Positions 1 to 8,683 of a stretch of DNA of 64,000 nucleotides are shown one piece after another (position 1 is the first letter of the stretch; every line of letters starts with the position of its first letter). Origin of the DNA: Fulvivirga ligni. Its GTDB lineage: Bacteria > Bacteroidota > Bacteroidia > Cytophagales > Cyclobacteriaceae. A program made the translations under genes and the position numbers. The notes under the pieces are model-generated. The model was not told where the DNA came from. It searched no databases and saw nothing but the letters and a program-made list of their open reading frames with translations. The stretch covers positions 5,623,001 to 5,687,000 of the forward strand of contig NZ_CP089979.1 in NCBI RefSeq assembly GCF_021389935.1. Direction: 5' to 3'.

Positions 1-1544
1 GGCGCAGTCCAAAGCACTTCTGAAAGAGCCGCTAATCTTGGAAATACGACATACTCAATTTTTTCTGATGTAGGTAAATACTCTGACCATACATTGGCCT
101 GTGCCCCAAGGATAAATTTTTGCTCTTCGGCACTTAATGATTTCGGGGTAGGATCATAAGAATACACCTTTTCTAAGGTGGTGTAACCTGAAATTTGTAA
201 TGGCTCAAATTGCGGATCTCCCTGATAATGATCAAAATACATATGCGAACCTGGTGTCATCACCACGTAGTGAGATTCTTTAGCAGCAGCTATTCCTCCT
301 TCAGTTCCTCTCCATGACATCACCGCAGCATTAGGTGCTAATCCACCTTCGAGGATCTCATCCCAACCTATAATTTGTCGACCTTTTGAATTGATGAATT
401 TCTCAATACGGGTAATAAACCAGCTTTGTAGTTCATGCTCATTTTTCAATCCAAGTTCCTTTATTTTGGCTTGAACCTGAGGAGAAGCCTCCCACTGGTC
501 CTTCCAAGCTTCATCTCCTCCTATGTGAATGTATTTACCAGGAAACAGCTCTATCACCTCAGTAAGTACATCTTCCAAGAAATCAAAAGTTTGATCCTGA
601 ATACCATAAATATCTAAAAACACTCCCCATTCTGTTATTACTTTTGGCCTTTTTCCTGTAACGCCCAATTCAGGATAAGATGCTACGGCAGCGGTAGCGT
701 GTCCAGGCATTTCTATTTCCGGCACTACGGTAATATATCGCTCCCTTGCATAAGCTACAACTTCTTTAATCTCCTCTTGGGTATAGAATCCGCCATATCT
801 CTTACCATCATATTCCGTAGATCCTGCATGCCCAACCAATGTTTCATCCCTATATGCACCAATCTCCGTAAGTTTCGGATACTTCTTAATCTCTATTCTC
901 CAACCCTGATCATCAGTTAAATGCCAGTGAAAGGTATTTAATTTGTGCATGGCCATATTATCAATATATTCCTTGACAAATTCTACGGGGCTAAAATGTC
1001 TGGCCACATCCAGATGTAGACCTCGCCATTTGTAGCGAGGATAATCCCGGATAGATACTATGGGTAAAAGCCACTTTTTATTCTCAATAACCTGCTCACT
1101 TTCAATGGCTGTAGGCAAAAGCTGATTTAACGTTTGCATGCCATAAAAAAGTCCTGCGTGATCCTTACCTATTATTTCTGCCCCTGTATTTTCCACCTTA
1201 AGGGTATATCCCTCTTCTGGAACATCAAGAGTTTCATCTACCATAAAGAGTATACCTCCTTCAGCTTGGGTACCCTTTTCAATAGTTAATGTTACGCCAG
1301 AAGCTTTCTTAAACTTTTTCTGAAACTCTTCTGCTATCTTTTTAGATTCCTCATCACCTTCCTTAAAAAAGAGTTTGGTTTGCTCATTAACTAGGATGGC
1401 TCCCTTACCTTGCTCTATTTTTACTGGCCCAGGTATAATACTTACTGGCGCATTATATTCCTCTTCCTGAGGAATTGATATACTACAACTGGCTCCTAAT
1501 AGTAAAATTGACCAGATGTAGAATCTAAAAAAGTGAGTTTTCAT
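1..1544 (-). CDS. GH20 beta-N-acetylhexosaminidase lipoprotein (C-terminus cut by window edge)
   Basis: The frame reads from ATG at 1544 to the window edge without a stop (514 codons), so the C-terminus is missing. The N-terminus has a lipoprotein signal peptide with lipobox LGASC (Cys about residue 20), placing the enzyme on the periplasmic or outer-membrane face. A GH20b-like domain is followed by the GH20 barrel: motifs YKWRGLHLDVARHF, HWHLTDDQGWR and HIGGDEAW. The D344-E345 pair is the family's substrate-assisted catalytic pair (polarising Asp, acid/base Glu). It removes terminal beta-GlcNAc/GalNAc, here probably antennal or chitobiose GlcNAc of N-glycans. It is divergently transcribed from the GH29 operon, sharing the 193-bp gap that carries a LacI-type operator. 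Family assignment is certain; linkage is inferred. Confidence 0.95.
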   Translation of the reverse strand, partial: MKTHFFRFYIWSILLLGASCSISIPQEEEYNAPVSIIPGPVKIEQGKGAILVNEQTKLFFKEGDEESKKIAEEFQKKFKKASGVTLTIEKGTQAEGGILFMVDETLDVPEEGYTLKVENTGAEIIGKDHAGLFYGMQTLNQLLPTAIESEQVIENKKWLLPIVSIRDYPRYKWRGLHLDVARHFSPVEFVKEYIDNMAMHKLNTFHWHLTDDQGWRIEIKKYPKLTEIGAYRDETLVGHAGSTEYDGKRYGGFYTQEEIKEVVAYARERYITVVPEIEMPGHATAAVASYPELGVTGKRPKVITEWGVFLDIYGIQDQTFDFLEDVLTEVIELFPGKYIHIGGDEAWKDQWEASPQVQAKIKELGLKNEHELQSWFITRIEKFINSKGRQIIGWDEILEGGLAPNAAVMSWRGTEGGIAAAKESHYVVMTPGSHMYFDHYQGDPQFEPLQISGYTTLEKVYSYDPTPKSLSAEEQKFILGAQANVWSEYLPTSEKIEYVVFPRLAALSEVLWTA

Positions 1545-1737
1545 ATCATTTTCGTTAAAAAGGTTGACTTAAGTTTTTGATAGAATGACTGATTTGGGTT
1601 ATTCTATATTGACAAAACGTGAATTAACAAGATGCCAATTTACAAATGTTTGCGCACACATCTTCCAATTTTAAAGATTTTTATTTAAGATTGTATATCT
1701 GCAATTCTATTTAGCAAATCATTTAAAGGGAATATAT
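1545..1737. promoter_or_regulatory. Divergent promoter region between GH20 and the GH29 operon
   Basis: This 193-bp AT-rich gap separates two divergent genes and contains one copy of the locus operator near its middle (1646-1661). It should carry promoters in both directions. No unambiguous TTTG/TAnnTTTG pair could be fixed by eye. Confidence 0.6.
1646..1661. promoter_or_regulatory. LacI-family operator, site 1
   Basis: The sequence is ATGTTTGCGCACACAT, a near-perfect 16-bp palindrome with a central CG. It is one of eight copies in the locus, about 100 bp upstream of GH20 (minus) and 77 bp upstream of the GH29 start (plus), so one site may control both units. Binding by the LacI-family protein encoded at 14031 is inferred. 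Confidence 0.8.
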
Positions 1738-3150
1738 ATGTTTAAGAATCTGTTGTTATCAGCTATTTTAATGCTAGTAAGTATCCCCTCCTTGGTATCA
1801 GCACAGGAGAATAACCTTCACGGAATGTCATCAGAGTACGACTGGCCCAAAGACCCTAAAGTATTGAGTAAGCTGAATGAATGGCAAAACCTAAAGTTCG
1901 GAATGATTATCCACTGGGGGTTATACGCCCAGGCTGGAATAGTGGAATCATGGGAGCTCACCTCCGAAGACTGGATCAATAGAAAAGATTCTATGAGCTA
2001 TTGCGAGTATAAAGAATGGTACTGGGGACTTAGCAAAGAATTTAACCCGGTAAATTTCGCACCTGACCAATGGGCTCAAGCCGCAAAAGCTGCAGGAATG
2101 AAATATGTAGTTTTCACCACCAAGCATCATGATGGCTTTAACATGTTCGATACAAAAGAAACAGACTTTAAAATAACCAACGGTCCATTTGCCAACCATC
2201 CCAAAGCTAACGTGGCTAAATATGTATTTGAAGCCTTTAGAAATCAAGATATGATGATAGGGGCTTATTACTCTAAGCCAGATTGGCACTCACAATATTT
2301 CTGGTGGGACAAATATGGCTCTTGGGATAGAAATGTGAACTATAACCTGGGTGAGCATCCGGATAGATGGAACAAATACAAAGCCTTTACTTATAACCAG
2401 ATAAATGAGCTCACCTCAGACTATGGTAACATTGATATTTTATGGCTTGATGGTGGATGGGTAAGGGAAGGACGTAAGGTAAGAAACGGTGAACAAAGCA
2501 TTGATATTCCTAAAATAGCAGCCAGGGCCCGTGAAAATCAGCCCGGGTTATTAGTAGTAGACCGCACCGTACACGGCCCTTACGAAAACTACCAGACTCC
2601 AGAAAGAAGTATTCCTGATCGCCAGATCAACAATCCTTGGGAGAGCTGTATTCCACTGGCCAATAACTGGGGCTATGTCCCTAATGACAAATTAAAATCA
2701 TCAACAAAAATTATACATTCATTAGTAGAAATTGTAGCAAAGGGTGGCAGTCTTTTGCTGGGAATAGGCCCTAAACCAGATGGAACATTGAGAGATGGAG
2801 ATCTGAAAAGAATGGGGGAAATTGGCATATGGTTAGACAGTAATGGAAAAGCCATTTATAACACCAGAATTACTCCAGAATACAATGATGGAAACGTGTT
2901 TTTCACCAAAGGTCAGGCTGGAGAAACCTTTGCTATAGCTATTATAACCGAAGGAGAAGATACTCCCGCTACAATTAGCTGGAAGGGTAATTTACCTAAA
3001 AAGGGCAGCAGTGTAAAACTCCTCAGCTCAGGCAAAAAAGTAAAATGGACAGAGAAGAATGGGGAAGTGACTGTTACAATACCTAAGAGCTTCATTTCTA
3101 AAAATGCAAAATATCCTGCATTGGCCTTTGAATACAATGCCAAAAACTAA
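1738..3150 (+). CDS. GH29 alpha-L-fucosidase (A-type-like), secreted
   Basis: This 470-aa protein has a Sec signal peptide ending near VSAQ (residue 23). The GH29 barrel is recognised by FGMIIHWG, TTKHHDGFNMFDT and the nucleophile motif IDILWLDGGW, with D238 as the predicted nucleophile. A small C-terminal beta-sandwich follows. GH29 enzymes are retaining alpha-fucosidases. It resembles the general A-type rather than the B-type next to it, so the two probably attack different fucose linkages; core fucose is a plausible target here but unproven. It is first in a plus-strand operon, and its stop codon overlaps the next start (TAATG), indicating translational coupling. A weak purine-rich stretch (aaaggg) precedes the ATG. 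Confidence 0.93.
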   Translation: MFKNLLLSAILMLVSIPSLVSAQENNLHGMSSEYDWPKDPKVLSKLNEWQNLKFGMIIHWGLYAQAGIVESWELTSEDWINRKDSMSYCEYKEWYWGLSKEFNPVNFAPDQWAQAAKAAGMKYVVFTTKHHDGFNMFDTKETDFKITNGPFANHPKANVAKYVFEAFRNQDMMIGAYYSKPDWHSQYFWWDKYGSWDRNVNYNLGEHPDRWNKYKAFTYNQINELTSDYGNIDILWLDGGWVREGRKVRNGEQSIDIPKIAARARENQPGLLVVDRTVHGPYENYQTPERSIPDRQINNPWESCIPLANNWGYVPNDKLKSSTKIIHSLVEIVAKGGSLLLGIGPKPDGTLRDGDLKRMGEIGIWLDSNGKAIYNTRITPEYNDGNVFFTKGQAGETFAIAIITEGEDTPATISWKGNLPKKGSSVKLLSSGKKVKWTEKNGEVTVTIPKSFISKNAKYPALAFEYNAKN

Positions 3151-4619
3151 TGCTATTATCTATGCAAAGATTTTATAGACTTATGGCTGTGCTTTGCCTA
3201 CTGGGCGGTTTAGCTTGTGAAAACAAAAAAACTGTATCACCTCCTACGTCAATAGGTCCAGTACCAGATGCAAAACAAATGGAATGGCATAAAATGGAAA
3301 AAAATGCCTTTATTCATTTCACAATCAATACTTTTACGGATAAAGAATGGGGATATGGAGATGAATCTCCCGAGCTTTTTAATCCTACTGATCTTAATGT
3401 AGACCAATGGGTGAAGGTACTTAAAGAAACCGGTTTTAAAGGCGTGATTCTCACCTGCAAACACCATGATGGCTTTTGTTTATGGCCCTCCAAATATACT
3501 GAGCATACAGTAGCTAAAAGTCCTTATAAAAATGGTAAGGGTGACATTGCAAAAGAAGTCTCAGAAGCTTGTGAAAAGTATGGGCTGAAGTTTGGAGTTT
3601 ATCTGTCCCCTTGGGATCGAAACCGAGCAGACTACGGAGATTCTACTTACGTCACCTACTACAGAAACCAGCTAAAAGAGCTATTTACCTCATACGGAGA
3701 TGTTTTCGAAATGTGGTTTGATGGAGCCAATGGTGGTGATGGGTTCTATGGTGGCGCTGACGAAGTACGTAGGATAGAGCGTGAATCCTACTATCACTGG
3801 CCACAAACTCTTGATCTAGTCCGAAGTATACAGCCACAGGTGTTGTTTTTTAGTGACGGTGGACCAGACCTTAGATGGGGCGGTAATGAGGAGGCCAGAG
3901 CAGGTTTAACTAATTGGAACACCATCAGCACCGATACGCTTTACGCGGGCAAATCTGGTATTATGGACTTGCTTAATTCAGGATCTGAAAATGGAGTCAA
4001 TTGGGTACCCTTGGAAGCCAACACCTCTATCAGACCAGGATGGTTTTATCATGCTAAAGAAGATTCACTGGTTAAAACTCCAGAGCAGTTGATGGATATT
4101 TACCTGACTTCTGTAGGCCGTGGATCTACCCTATTACTTAATATCCCTCCAGATAAGCGAGGTCATTTTCATGAGAATGACATTGATGCTCTTAAAGGCT
4201 GGCATGCACTTCAGGAAAAAGAGTTCGCAAATAACCTCATCAAAAACACCAAAGTAACTGCATCATCTGTAAGAGGAAATGCTGAACAGTATGATGCTAG
4301 AAATGCGGTAGATGAAAACTATGATACTTACTGGGCTACGGATGATAATATCCAAACTGGATCATTGGAGGTAGAATTTAGCGGCGAACGAACCATTAAA
4401 TATGTTCTGTTGCAGGAATATATTCCTTTGGGGCAGAGAATAAAAGATTTCAGTATAGACGCTTGGATCAATGGTGGTTGGAAAGAAATAGCAAAAGGTA
4501 CAACTATCGGTTATAAAAGAATATTGAAGTTAGATGCTCCGGTAAAAACTGATAAGTTGAAAATTAATATTCTGGATAGCAAAGCTTGTCCGGTTATCAA
4601 TAATCTTGAGGTATACTAA
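3150..4619 (+). CDS. GH29-B-type alpha-1,3/1,4-fucosidase lipoprotein with discoidin domain
   Basis: This 489-aa protein starts inside the stop of the preceding gene (TAATG). The N-terminus is a lipoprotein signal with lipobox LGGLAC. The GH29 barrel contains HFTINTFTDKEW, LTCKHHDGFCLW and FEMWFDGANGG; D191 is the predicted nucleophile. HFTxNTFTDKEWG is typical of subfamily GH29-B, whose known members need a branched Gal/Fuc-GlcNAc (Lewis a/x) motif. Residues ~365-489 look like an F5/8 type C (discoidin, CBM32-like) domain. In this locus it could remove antennal alpha-1,4 (or 1,3) fucose before GH35 attacks the galactose. An alternative start (Met5, 3162) would still leave the signal intact. 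Confidence 0.92.
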   Translation: MLLSMQRFYRLMAVLCLLGGLACENKKTVSPPTSIGPVPDAKQMEWHKMEKNAFIHFTINTFTDKEWGYGDESPELFNPTDLNVDQWVKVLKETGFKGVILTCKHHDGFCLWPSKYTEHTVAKSPYKNGKGDIAKEVSEACEKYGLKFGVYLSPWDRNRADYGDSTYVTYYRNQLKELFTSYGDVFEMWFDGANGGDGFYGGADEVRRIERESYYHWPQTLDLVRSIQPQVLFFSDGGPDLRWGGNEEARAGLTNWNTISTDTLYAGKSGIMDLLNSGSENGVNWVPLEANTSIRPGWFYHAKEDSLVKTPEQLMDIYLTSVGRGSTLLLNIPPDKRGHFHENDIDALKGWHALQEKEFANNLIKNTKVTASSVRGNAEQYDARNAVDENYDTYWATDDNIQTGSLEVEFSGERTIKYVLLQEYIPLGQRIKDFSIDAWINGGWKEIAKGTTIGYKRILKLDAPVKTDKLKINILDSKACPVINNLEVY

Positions 4620-4687
4620 GCTCTCAGGCACGAAAATACGGCTAGCGTAGCGGCCAAATGAATTAATAGAACAATTAAAATTTACCG

Positions 4688-6247
4688 ATGCAAAAATTAC
4701 TTTATTTACTTGCCACAGTATTAGTTCTTTGGGGATGTAATGCCCCTTCCGAGAAATCAGAAAAGAAACTTCCAAGGGTAGCTATTGCCGGGTTAGCCAT
4801 AGAATCCAGCACCTTCTCCCCTGCTTTTACCCACGCAGAAGCATTTCATGCCAAAACTGGTGAAGATATACTTTCGCAATATCCGTTTATGGCTGCTGAT
4901 TCTGCTGACCGTAAAAGAGCGGAATGGATACCAACCCTTCAGGGACATGCTTTACCCGGAGGTGTAGTTACTAAAGAGGCTTATGATTCGCTGGTCAATG
5001 AAACCTTAAAAATGTTAAGCGAAAACGGTCCTTATGATGGTCTATTCTTCGATATTCATGGCGCCATGAGTGTGGAGGGCCTGGATGATCCTGAAGGAGA
5101 TTTTATCATTAAAATAAGAGAAGTAACTGGTCCTGAAACCATTATATCCACTTCTATGGATCTACATGGTAATGTATCCTGGAGACTGGCTGAAAATTCT
5201 GACCTGATCACTTGCTATAGAATGGCCCCGCATGAAGATGCGTTGGAGTCTAAGCAAAGAGCATTAGAAAATTTATTAGACCGCCTTGAAAGCGGCAAAG
5301 GCAAGCCTGCTTACAAGGCATGGATACCCGTGCCCATTTTATTACCCGGGGAAAAAACAAGTACCCGCATAGAGCCTGGCAAAAGTCTTTATGCTCAAGT
5401 AGCCCCGGCTGCTAATCAGGAAGGTATTGTAGACGCCGCTATCTGGATTGGTTATGCATGGGCAGATGCTCCCAGAAATCATGCTGTAGTAATGGTGACA
5501 GGCGACGACCAGAAAAAAGTAAGTAAAACTGCAGAAGAGCTTGCAAAAAGTTTCTGGGAAGTGCGTGGCGCATTTGACTTTGTAGCCCCCACTGCCACGC
5601 TAAAAGAAAGCTTAGACATGGCTATTGCCAGCCAAAAACATCCATTCATTATCAGTGATACCGGAGATAACCCTACCGCTGGTGGCGCAGGAGATGTGAC
5701 CTGGACTTTACAGGAAATCCTGAAACGTCCTGAGTTTAAATCTGTAAATGGTCCGTCATTAATTTACGCCTCAATACCTGGCCCAGAATTCGTAAAAAAA
5801 GCAAAAGAAATAGGTGTTGGAGGTGAAATTAGTGCAACTGCTGGGGCGGCCATTGATTCAAGGTTCGCCCCGCCTGTATTGCTAGAAGGTACCATAGAAA
5901 CTATTGAAGATGGTGATATTCATGCTGAAACAGAAGTAGTGGTAAAAGTGGGCAGCATACATGTTATAGTTACTAAAAAAAGAAAGCCCTATCACCATGA
6001 AAGCGATTTTACTAACCTAGGTCTCAAGCCAAAAGAAACCGATATCGTGGTAGTAAAGATCGGATATCTGGTACCAGAGTTGTATGACATGAGAGCAGAC
6101 TGGATCATGGCACTAACTCCAGGAGGTGTAGATCAAGATCTTGAGCGCTTAGGACATAAAAACATCAAAAGGCCTATGTATCCTTTGGATGCAGATATGG
6201 AGACCCCTGACCTTTCAGCCCAAATGGTCCCTTTATCTGGTAAGTAA
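4688..6247 (+). CDS. M81/MlrC-like (DUF1485) metallopeptidase lipoprotein
   Basis: This 519-aa protein has lipobox VLWGC (Cys17). It belongs to the microcystinase C (MlrC)/DUF1485 family, Zn-dependent enzymes that cut amide bonds in peptides. Candidate metal ligands: FDIHGAM (D122, H124), SMDLHGN (D158, H160) and APHED (H182). The C-terminal MlrC domain contains SDTGDNPTAGGAGD (~residue 325). It lies between GH29-B and GH35 in the same operon (18-bp gap to GH35). A peptidase/amidase in an N-glycan-type PUL is unusual. It may process the peptide or the GlcNAc-Asn linkage left on glycopeptides, but no sequence feature proves this. The family call is firm and the substrate unknown. Confidence 0.88.
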   Translation: MQKLLYLLATVLVLWGCNAPSEKSEKKLPRVAIAGLAIESSTFSPAFTHAEAFHAKTGEDILSQYPFMAADSADRKRAEWIPTLQGHALPGGVVTKEAYDSLVNETLKMLSENGPYDGLFFDIHGAMSVEGLDDPEGDFIIKIREVTGPETIISTSMDLHGNVSWRLAENSDLITCYRMAPHEDALESKQRALENLLDRLESGKGKPAYKAWIPVPILLPGEKTSTRIEPGKSLYAQVAPAANQEGIVDAAIWIGYAWADAPRNHAVVMVTGDDQKKVSKTAEELAKSFWEVRGAFDFVAPTATLKESLDMAIASQKHPFIISDTGDNPTAGGAGDVTWTLQEILKRPEFKSVNGPSLIYASIPGPEFVKKAKEIGVGGEISATAGAAIDSRFAPPVLLEGTIETIEDGDIHAETEVVVKVGSIHVIVTKKRKPYHHESDFTNLGLKPKETDIVVVKIGYLVPELYDMRADWIMALTPGGVDQDLERLGHKNIKRPMYPLDADMETPDLSAQMVPLSGK

Positions 6248-6265
6248 TCATTTAGAATAAACCTA

Positions 6266-8116
6266 ATGAACATCAGAAATAATATTTTAATTATACTCTT
6301 TTGCCTGCTGGCAATAACACAAGGAAAAGCTCAGACGCAGTTTGACATTGGCAATGGCAGCTATTTAGCCGATGGTAAGCCTATTCATATTTACTCTGGC
6401 GAAATGCACTATTCGAGAATACCGAAAGAATATTGGCGCCATAGAATGAAAATGGTTAAAGCCATGGGCCTTAACACTATTGCCACTTACGTATTTTGGA
6501 ACTACCATGAAGTGGCGCCCGGCGTTTGGGATTTTACTTCAGAAAATAAAAATCTGGCAGAATACATTAAAATAGCACAAGAAGAAGGACTTTATGTAAT
6601 ACTGAGACCTGGACCTTATGTATGTGCAGAATGGGAGTTTGGTGGTTATCCTTATTGGCTTCAAAACAATCCAGACCTACAAATAAGAACAAATAATCAG
6701 GCCTTCCTGGATTCCTGTAGGGTATATCTCACCAAACTTGCTGAGCAGGTAGCAGACCTACAGTTGAGCAAAGGAGGCAATATAATTATGACCCAGGTGG
6801 AGAATGAATTTGGCTCCTATGTATCTCAAAGGGAGGATATTAGCGCCAATGATCATCTCATATACAGGACCAAAATTTACAAGATGCTTCAGGAAGTAGG
6901 TTTTGAAGGACCTTTCTTCACCTCTGATGGCAGTTGGCTCTTTGAAGGTGGGGCCATAGATGGTGTGTTACCTACTGCTAACGGTGAGGGCAATGTTAAT
7001 AATCTAAAAAAAGCAGTTAATAAATATCATAATGACCAAGGACCATACATGGTGGCAGAATTTTACTCCGGCTGGTTAGACCACTGGGCAGAAGAATTCA
7101 TTACCATAGGCTCGCAAAGCCTGGTAGATCAGACTAAAACATATCTGGAAAATGGCGTAGATTTCAATTTTTATATGGTTCACGGCGGCACCAACTTTGG
7201 CTTTACCAGTGGCGCTAATTATAACGAGGAGCATGATATACAACCAGACTTGACTAGCTATGACTATAATGCTCCTATTAGCGAAGCCGGTTGGCCAACA
7301 GAGAAGTACATGGCACTACGTGAGCTTATGACAGCGCATGTATCTTACAAAATACCTGATTTACCTGATATGATACCGGTGTTAGAGATTCCGGAAATAA
7401 AAATTTCACAAGCTTACGACGCTCTTTCCTATATAAAAAAGCAGGTTGCAATTAAGAATGATACGCCCCTGACCTTTGAAAAACTAGGTCAGGCAAGTGG
7501 GTATGTGCTTTATAAAAAGCGTTTCACCCAGCCCATTAGTGGTAAGCTACAAATTAAAGGTCTTAGGGATTTTGCCACGGTTTATGTAAATGGAAAAATG
7601 AAAGGTCAACTTAACCGAGTATTTAATAACTATGAAATGGACATAAACATTCCTTTCAATGGAACGCTGGAAATTTTGGTAGAAAACCTAGGTAGAATTA
7701 ACTATGGCGCTAAAATTACAGAAAATAACAAAGGTATTATTAGCCCTGTACTGATCAATGATTATGAGATAACAGGAAATTGGGAAATGTACCAAGCTCC
7801 ATTTGATCAAGTACCTTCTTTCATTGACAACACATCACCGAAAAAGGGTAATCCGGTAATCTATGAAGCCAGCTTCAAGCTGAAGAAAACCGGAGACACC
7901 TTTCTGGACATGAGCAACTGGGGCAAAGGAATTGTCTATGTAAACGGACATCATATAGGAAGATATTGGCATGTAGGTCCACAGCAAACCTTGTACATTC
8001 CAGGGTGTTGGCTAAATAAGGGAGAAAATGAGATAGTCATATTCGAACAATTGAATGAGACACAACAGACCTCACTAAAAACAGTACGTAAACCAATTTT
8101 AACCGTTTTAAAATAA
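6266..8116 (+). CDS. GH35 beta-galactosidase, secreted
   Basis: This 616-aa protein has a Sec signal peptide ending near GKAQ (residue 23). The GH35 barrel shows GEMHYSRIPKEYW, ILRPGPYVCAEWEFGG, the acid/base motif QVENEFGSY (E181) and the nucleophile motif MVAEFYSGWLDHW (E265). Beta-sandwich domains follow (~400-616), including GIVYVNGHHIGRYW. GH35 enzymes are retaining exo-beta-galactosidases, often favouring beta-1,3 linkages, which fits a Lewis-a-type antenna (Gal beta-1,3 GlcNAc). It is the last gene of the GH29-GH29-M81-GH35 operon and is followed by a clear intrinsic terminator. Family is certain; linkage is inferred. Confidence 0.95.
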   Translation: MNIRNNILIILFCLLAITQGKAQTQFDIGNGSYLADGKPIHIYSGEMHYSRIPKEYWRHRMKMVKAMGLNTIATYVFWNYHEVAPGVWDFTSENKNLAEYIKIAQEEGLYVILRPGPYVCAEWEFGGYPYWLQNNPDLQIRTNNQAFLDSCRVYLTKLAEQVADLQLSKGGNIIMTQVENEFGSYVSQREDISANDHLIYRTKIYKMLQEVGFEGPFFTSDGSWLFEGGAIDGVLPTANGEGNVNNLKKAVNKYHNDQGPYMVAEFYSGWLDHWAEEFITIGSQSLVDQTKTYLENGVDFNFYMVHGGTNFGFTSGANYNEEHDIQPDLTSYDYNAPISEAGWPTEKYMALRELMTAHVSYKIPDLPDMIPVLEIPEIKISQAYDALSYIKKQVAIKNDTPLTFEKLGQASGYVLYKKRFTQPISGKLQIKGLRDFATVYVNGKMKGQLNRVFNNYEMDINIPFNGTLEILVENLGRINYGAKITENNKGIISPVLINDYEITGNWEMYQAPFDQVPSFIDNTSPKKGNPVIYEASFKLKKTGDTFLDMSNWGKGIVYVNGHHIGRYWHVGPQQTLYIPGCWLNKGENEIVIFEQLNETQQTSLKTVRKPILTVLK

Positions 8117-8135
8117 TATAGTCCACCGACTATTA

Positions 8136-8169
8136 GGCTCATCTCTTACCTGAGATGGGCCTTTTTTTT
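8136..8169 (+). terminator. Rho-independent terminator after GH35
   Basis: A 10-bp stem (GGCTCATCTC at 8136-8145 with GAGATGGGCC at 8152-8161, one G-T wobble) has a 6-nt loop and is followed by eight T residues. It lies 20 bp after the GH35 stop. Confidence 0.9.
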
Positions 8170-8620
8170 ACCTATTTTAAAAAGTGTAATAGAAATTATA
8201 GGTGCTGGAGTCTCCCCGTACGAACGTGCTTATTTCTAAAGAATATATCGAGGGTTATACCTACACAGAATTCTTGAATTATTACCACTATTTCAGCATC
8301 GAAAATATCAATTAGGATCTCTGACGCTCATTTATTAATTCACCATTAATAAATAGCTGACTGATTTCTCATTCGTTGGCATCAGATATACTTTAATCAT
8401 AAATGCATTAAAGATAAGGATTCGGGTTTATGACTTGGATACTTATGACTAGTGAAAAATTGCTTGACGCAGACTACTGTAAGCAATAGATTTAAATCTT
8501 AAACCTAATATTCAATATAAAACATTGTGGATTGGTGAAATTGCTTTGCTACAACTAACCGCCAAGGAAGGCAAAATAGCATGAACAGTAAGTTGAAATA
8601 GAAAGAATAGGCTGGTTAAA
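8170..8620. other. Non-coding gap between convergent GH35 and SusD units
   Basis: No gene can be supported here. A short run (8229-8312, plus frame) encodes KEYIEGYTYTEFLNYYHYF, faintly reminiscent of an IS21-type transposase segment, but it is too short and closed on both sides to call. Confidence 0.5.
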
Positions 8621-8621
8621 A

Positions 8622-8657
8622 TAAAAAGAGGCCATATCAAAAACTTTTGATACGGCT
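8622..8657 (-). terminator. Intrinsic terminator after SusD
   Basis: An inverted repeat pairs GGCCATATCAAAA (8630-8642) with TTTTGATACGGCT (8645-8657), with two wobble/mismatch positions. It lies just after the SusD stop. On the minus strand it is followed by a T-rich stretch (plus-strand AAAATAAAAAG). Confidence 0.75.
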
Positions 8658-8683
8658 ACTCTTTACTTAACTAATATCAATTA

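Noticed and set aside
8229-8312. Short frame resembling an IS21-type transposase fragment
   Set aside because: It is under 30 codons, has no start or stop context and no terminal repeats. The similarity is by eye only.
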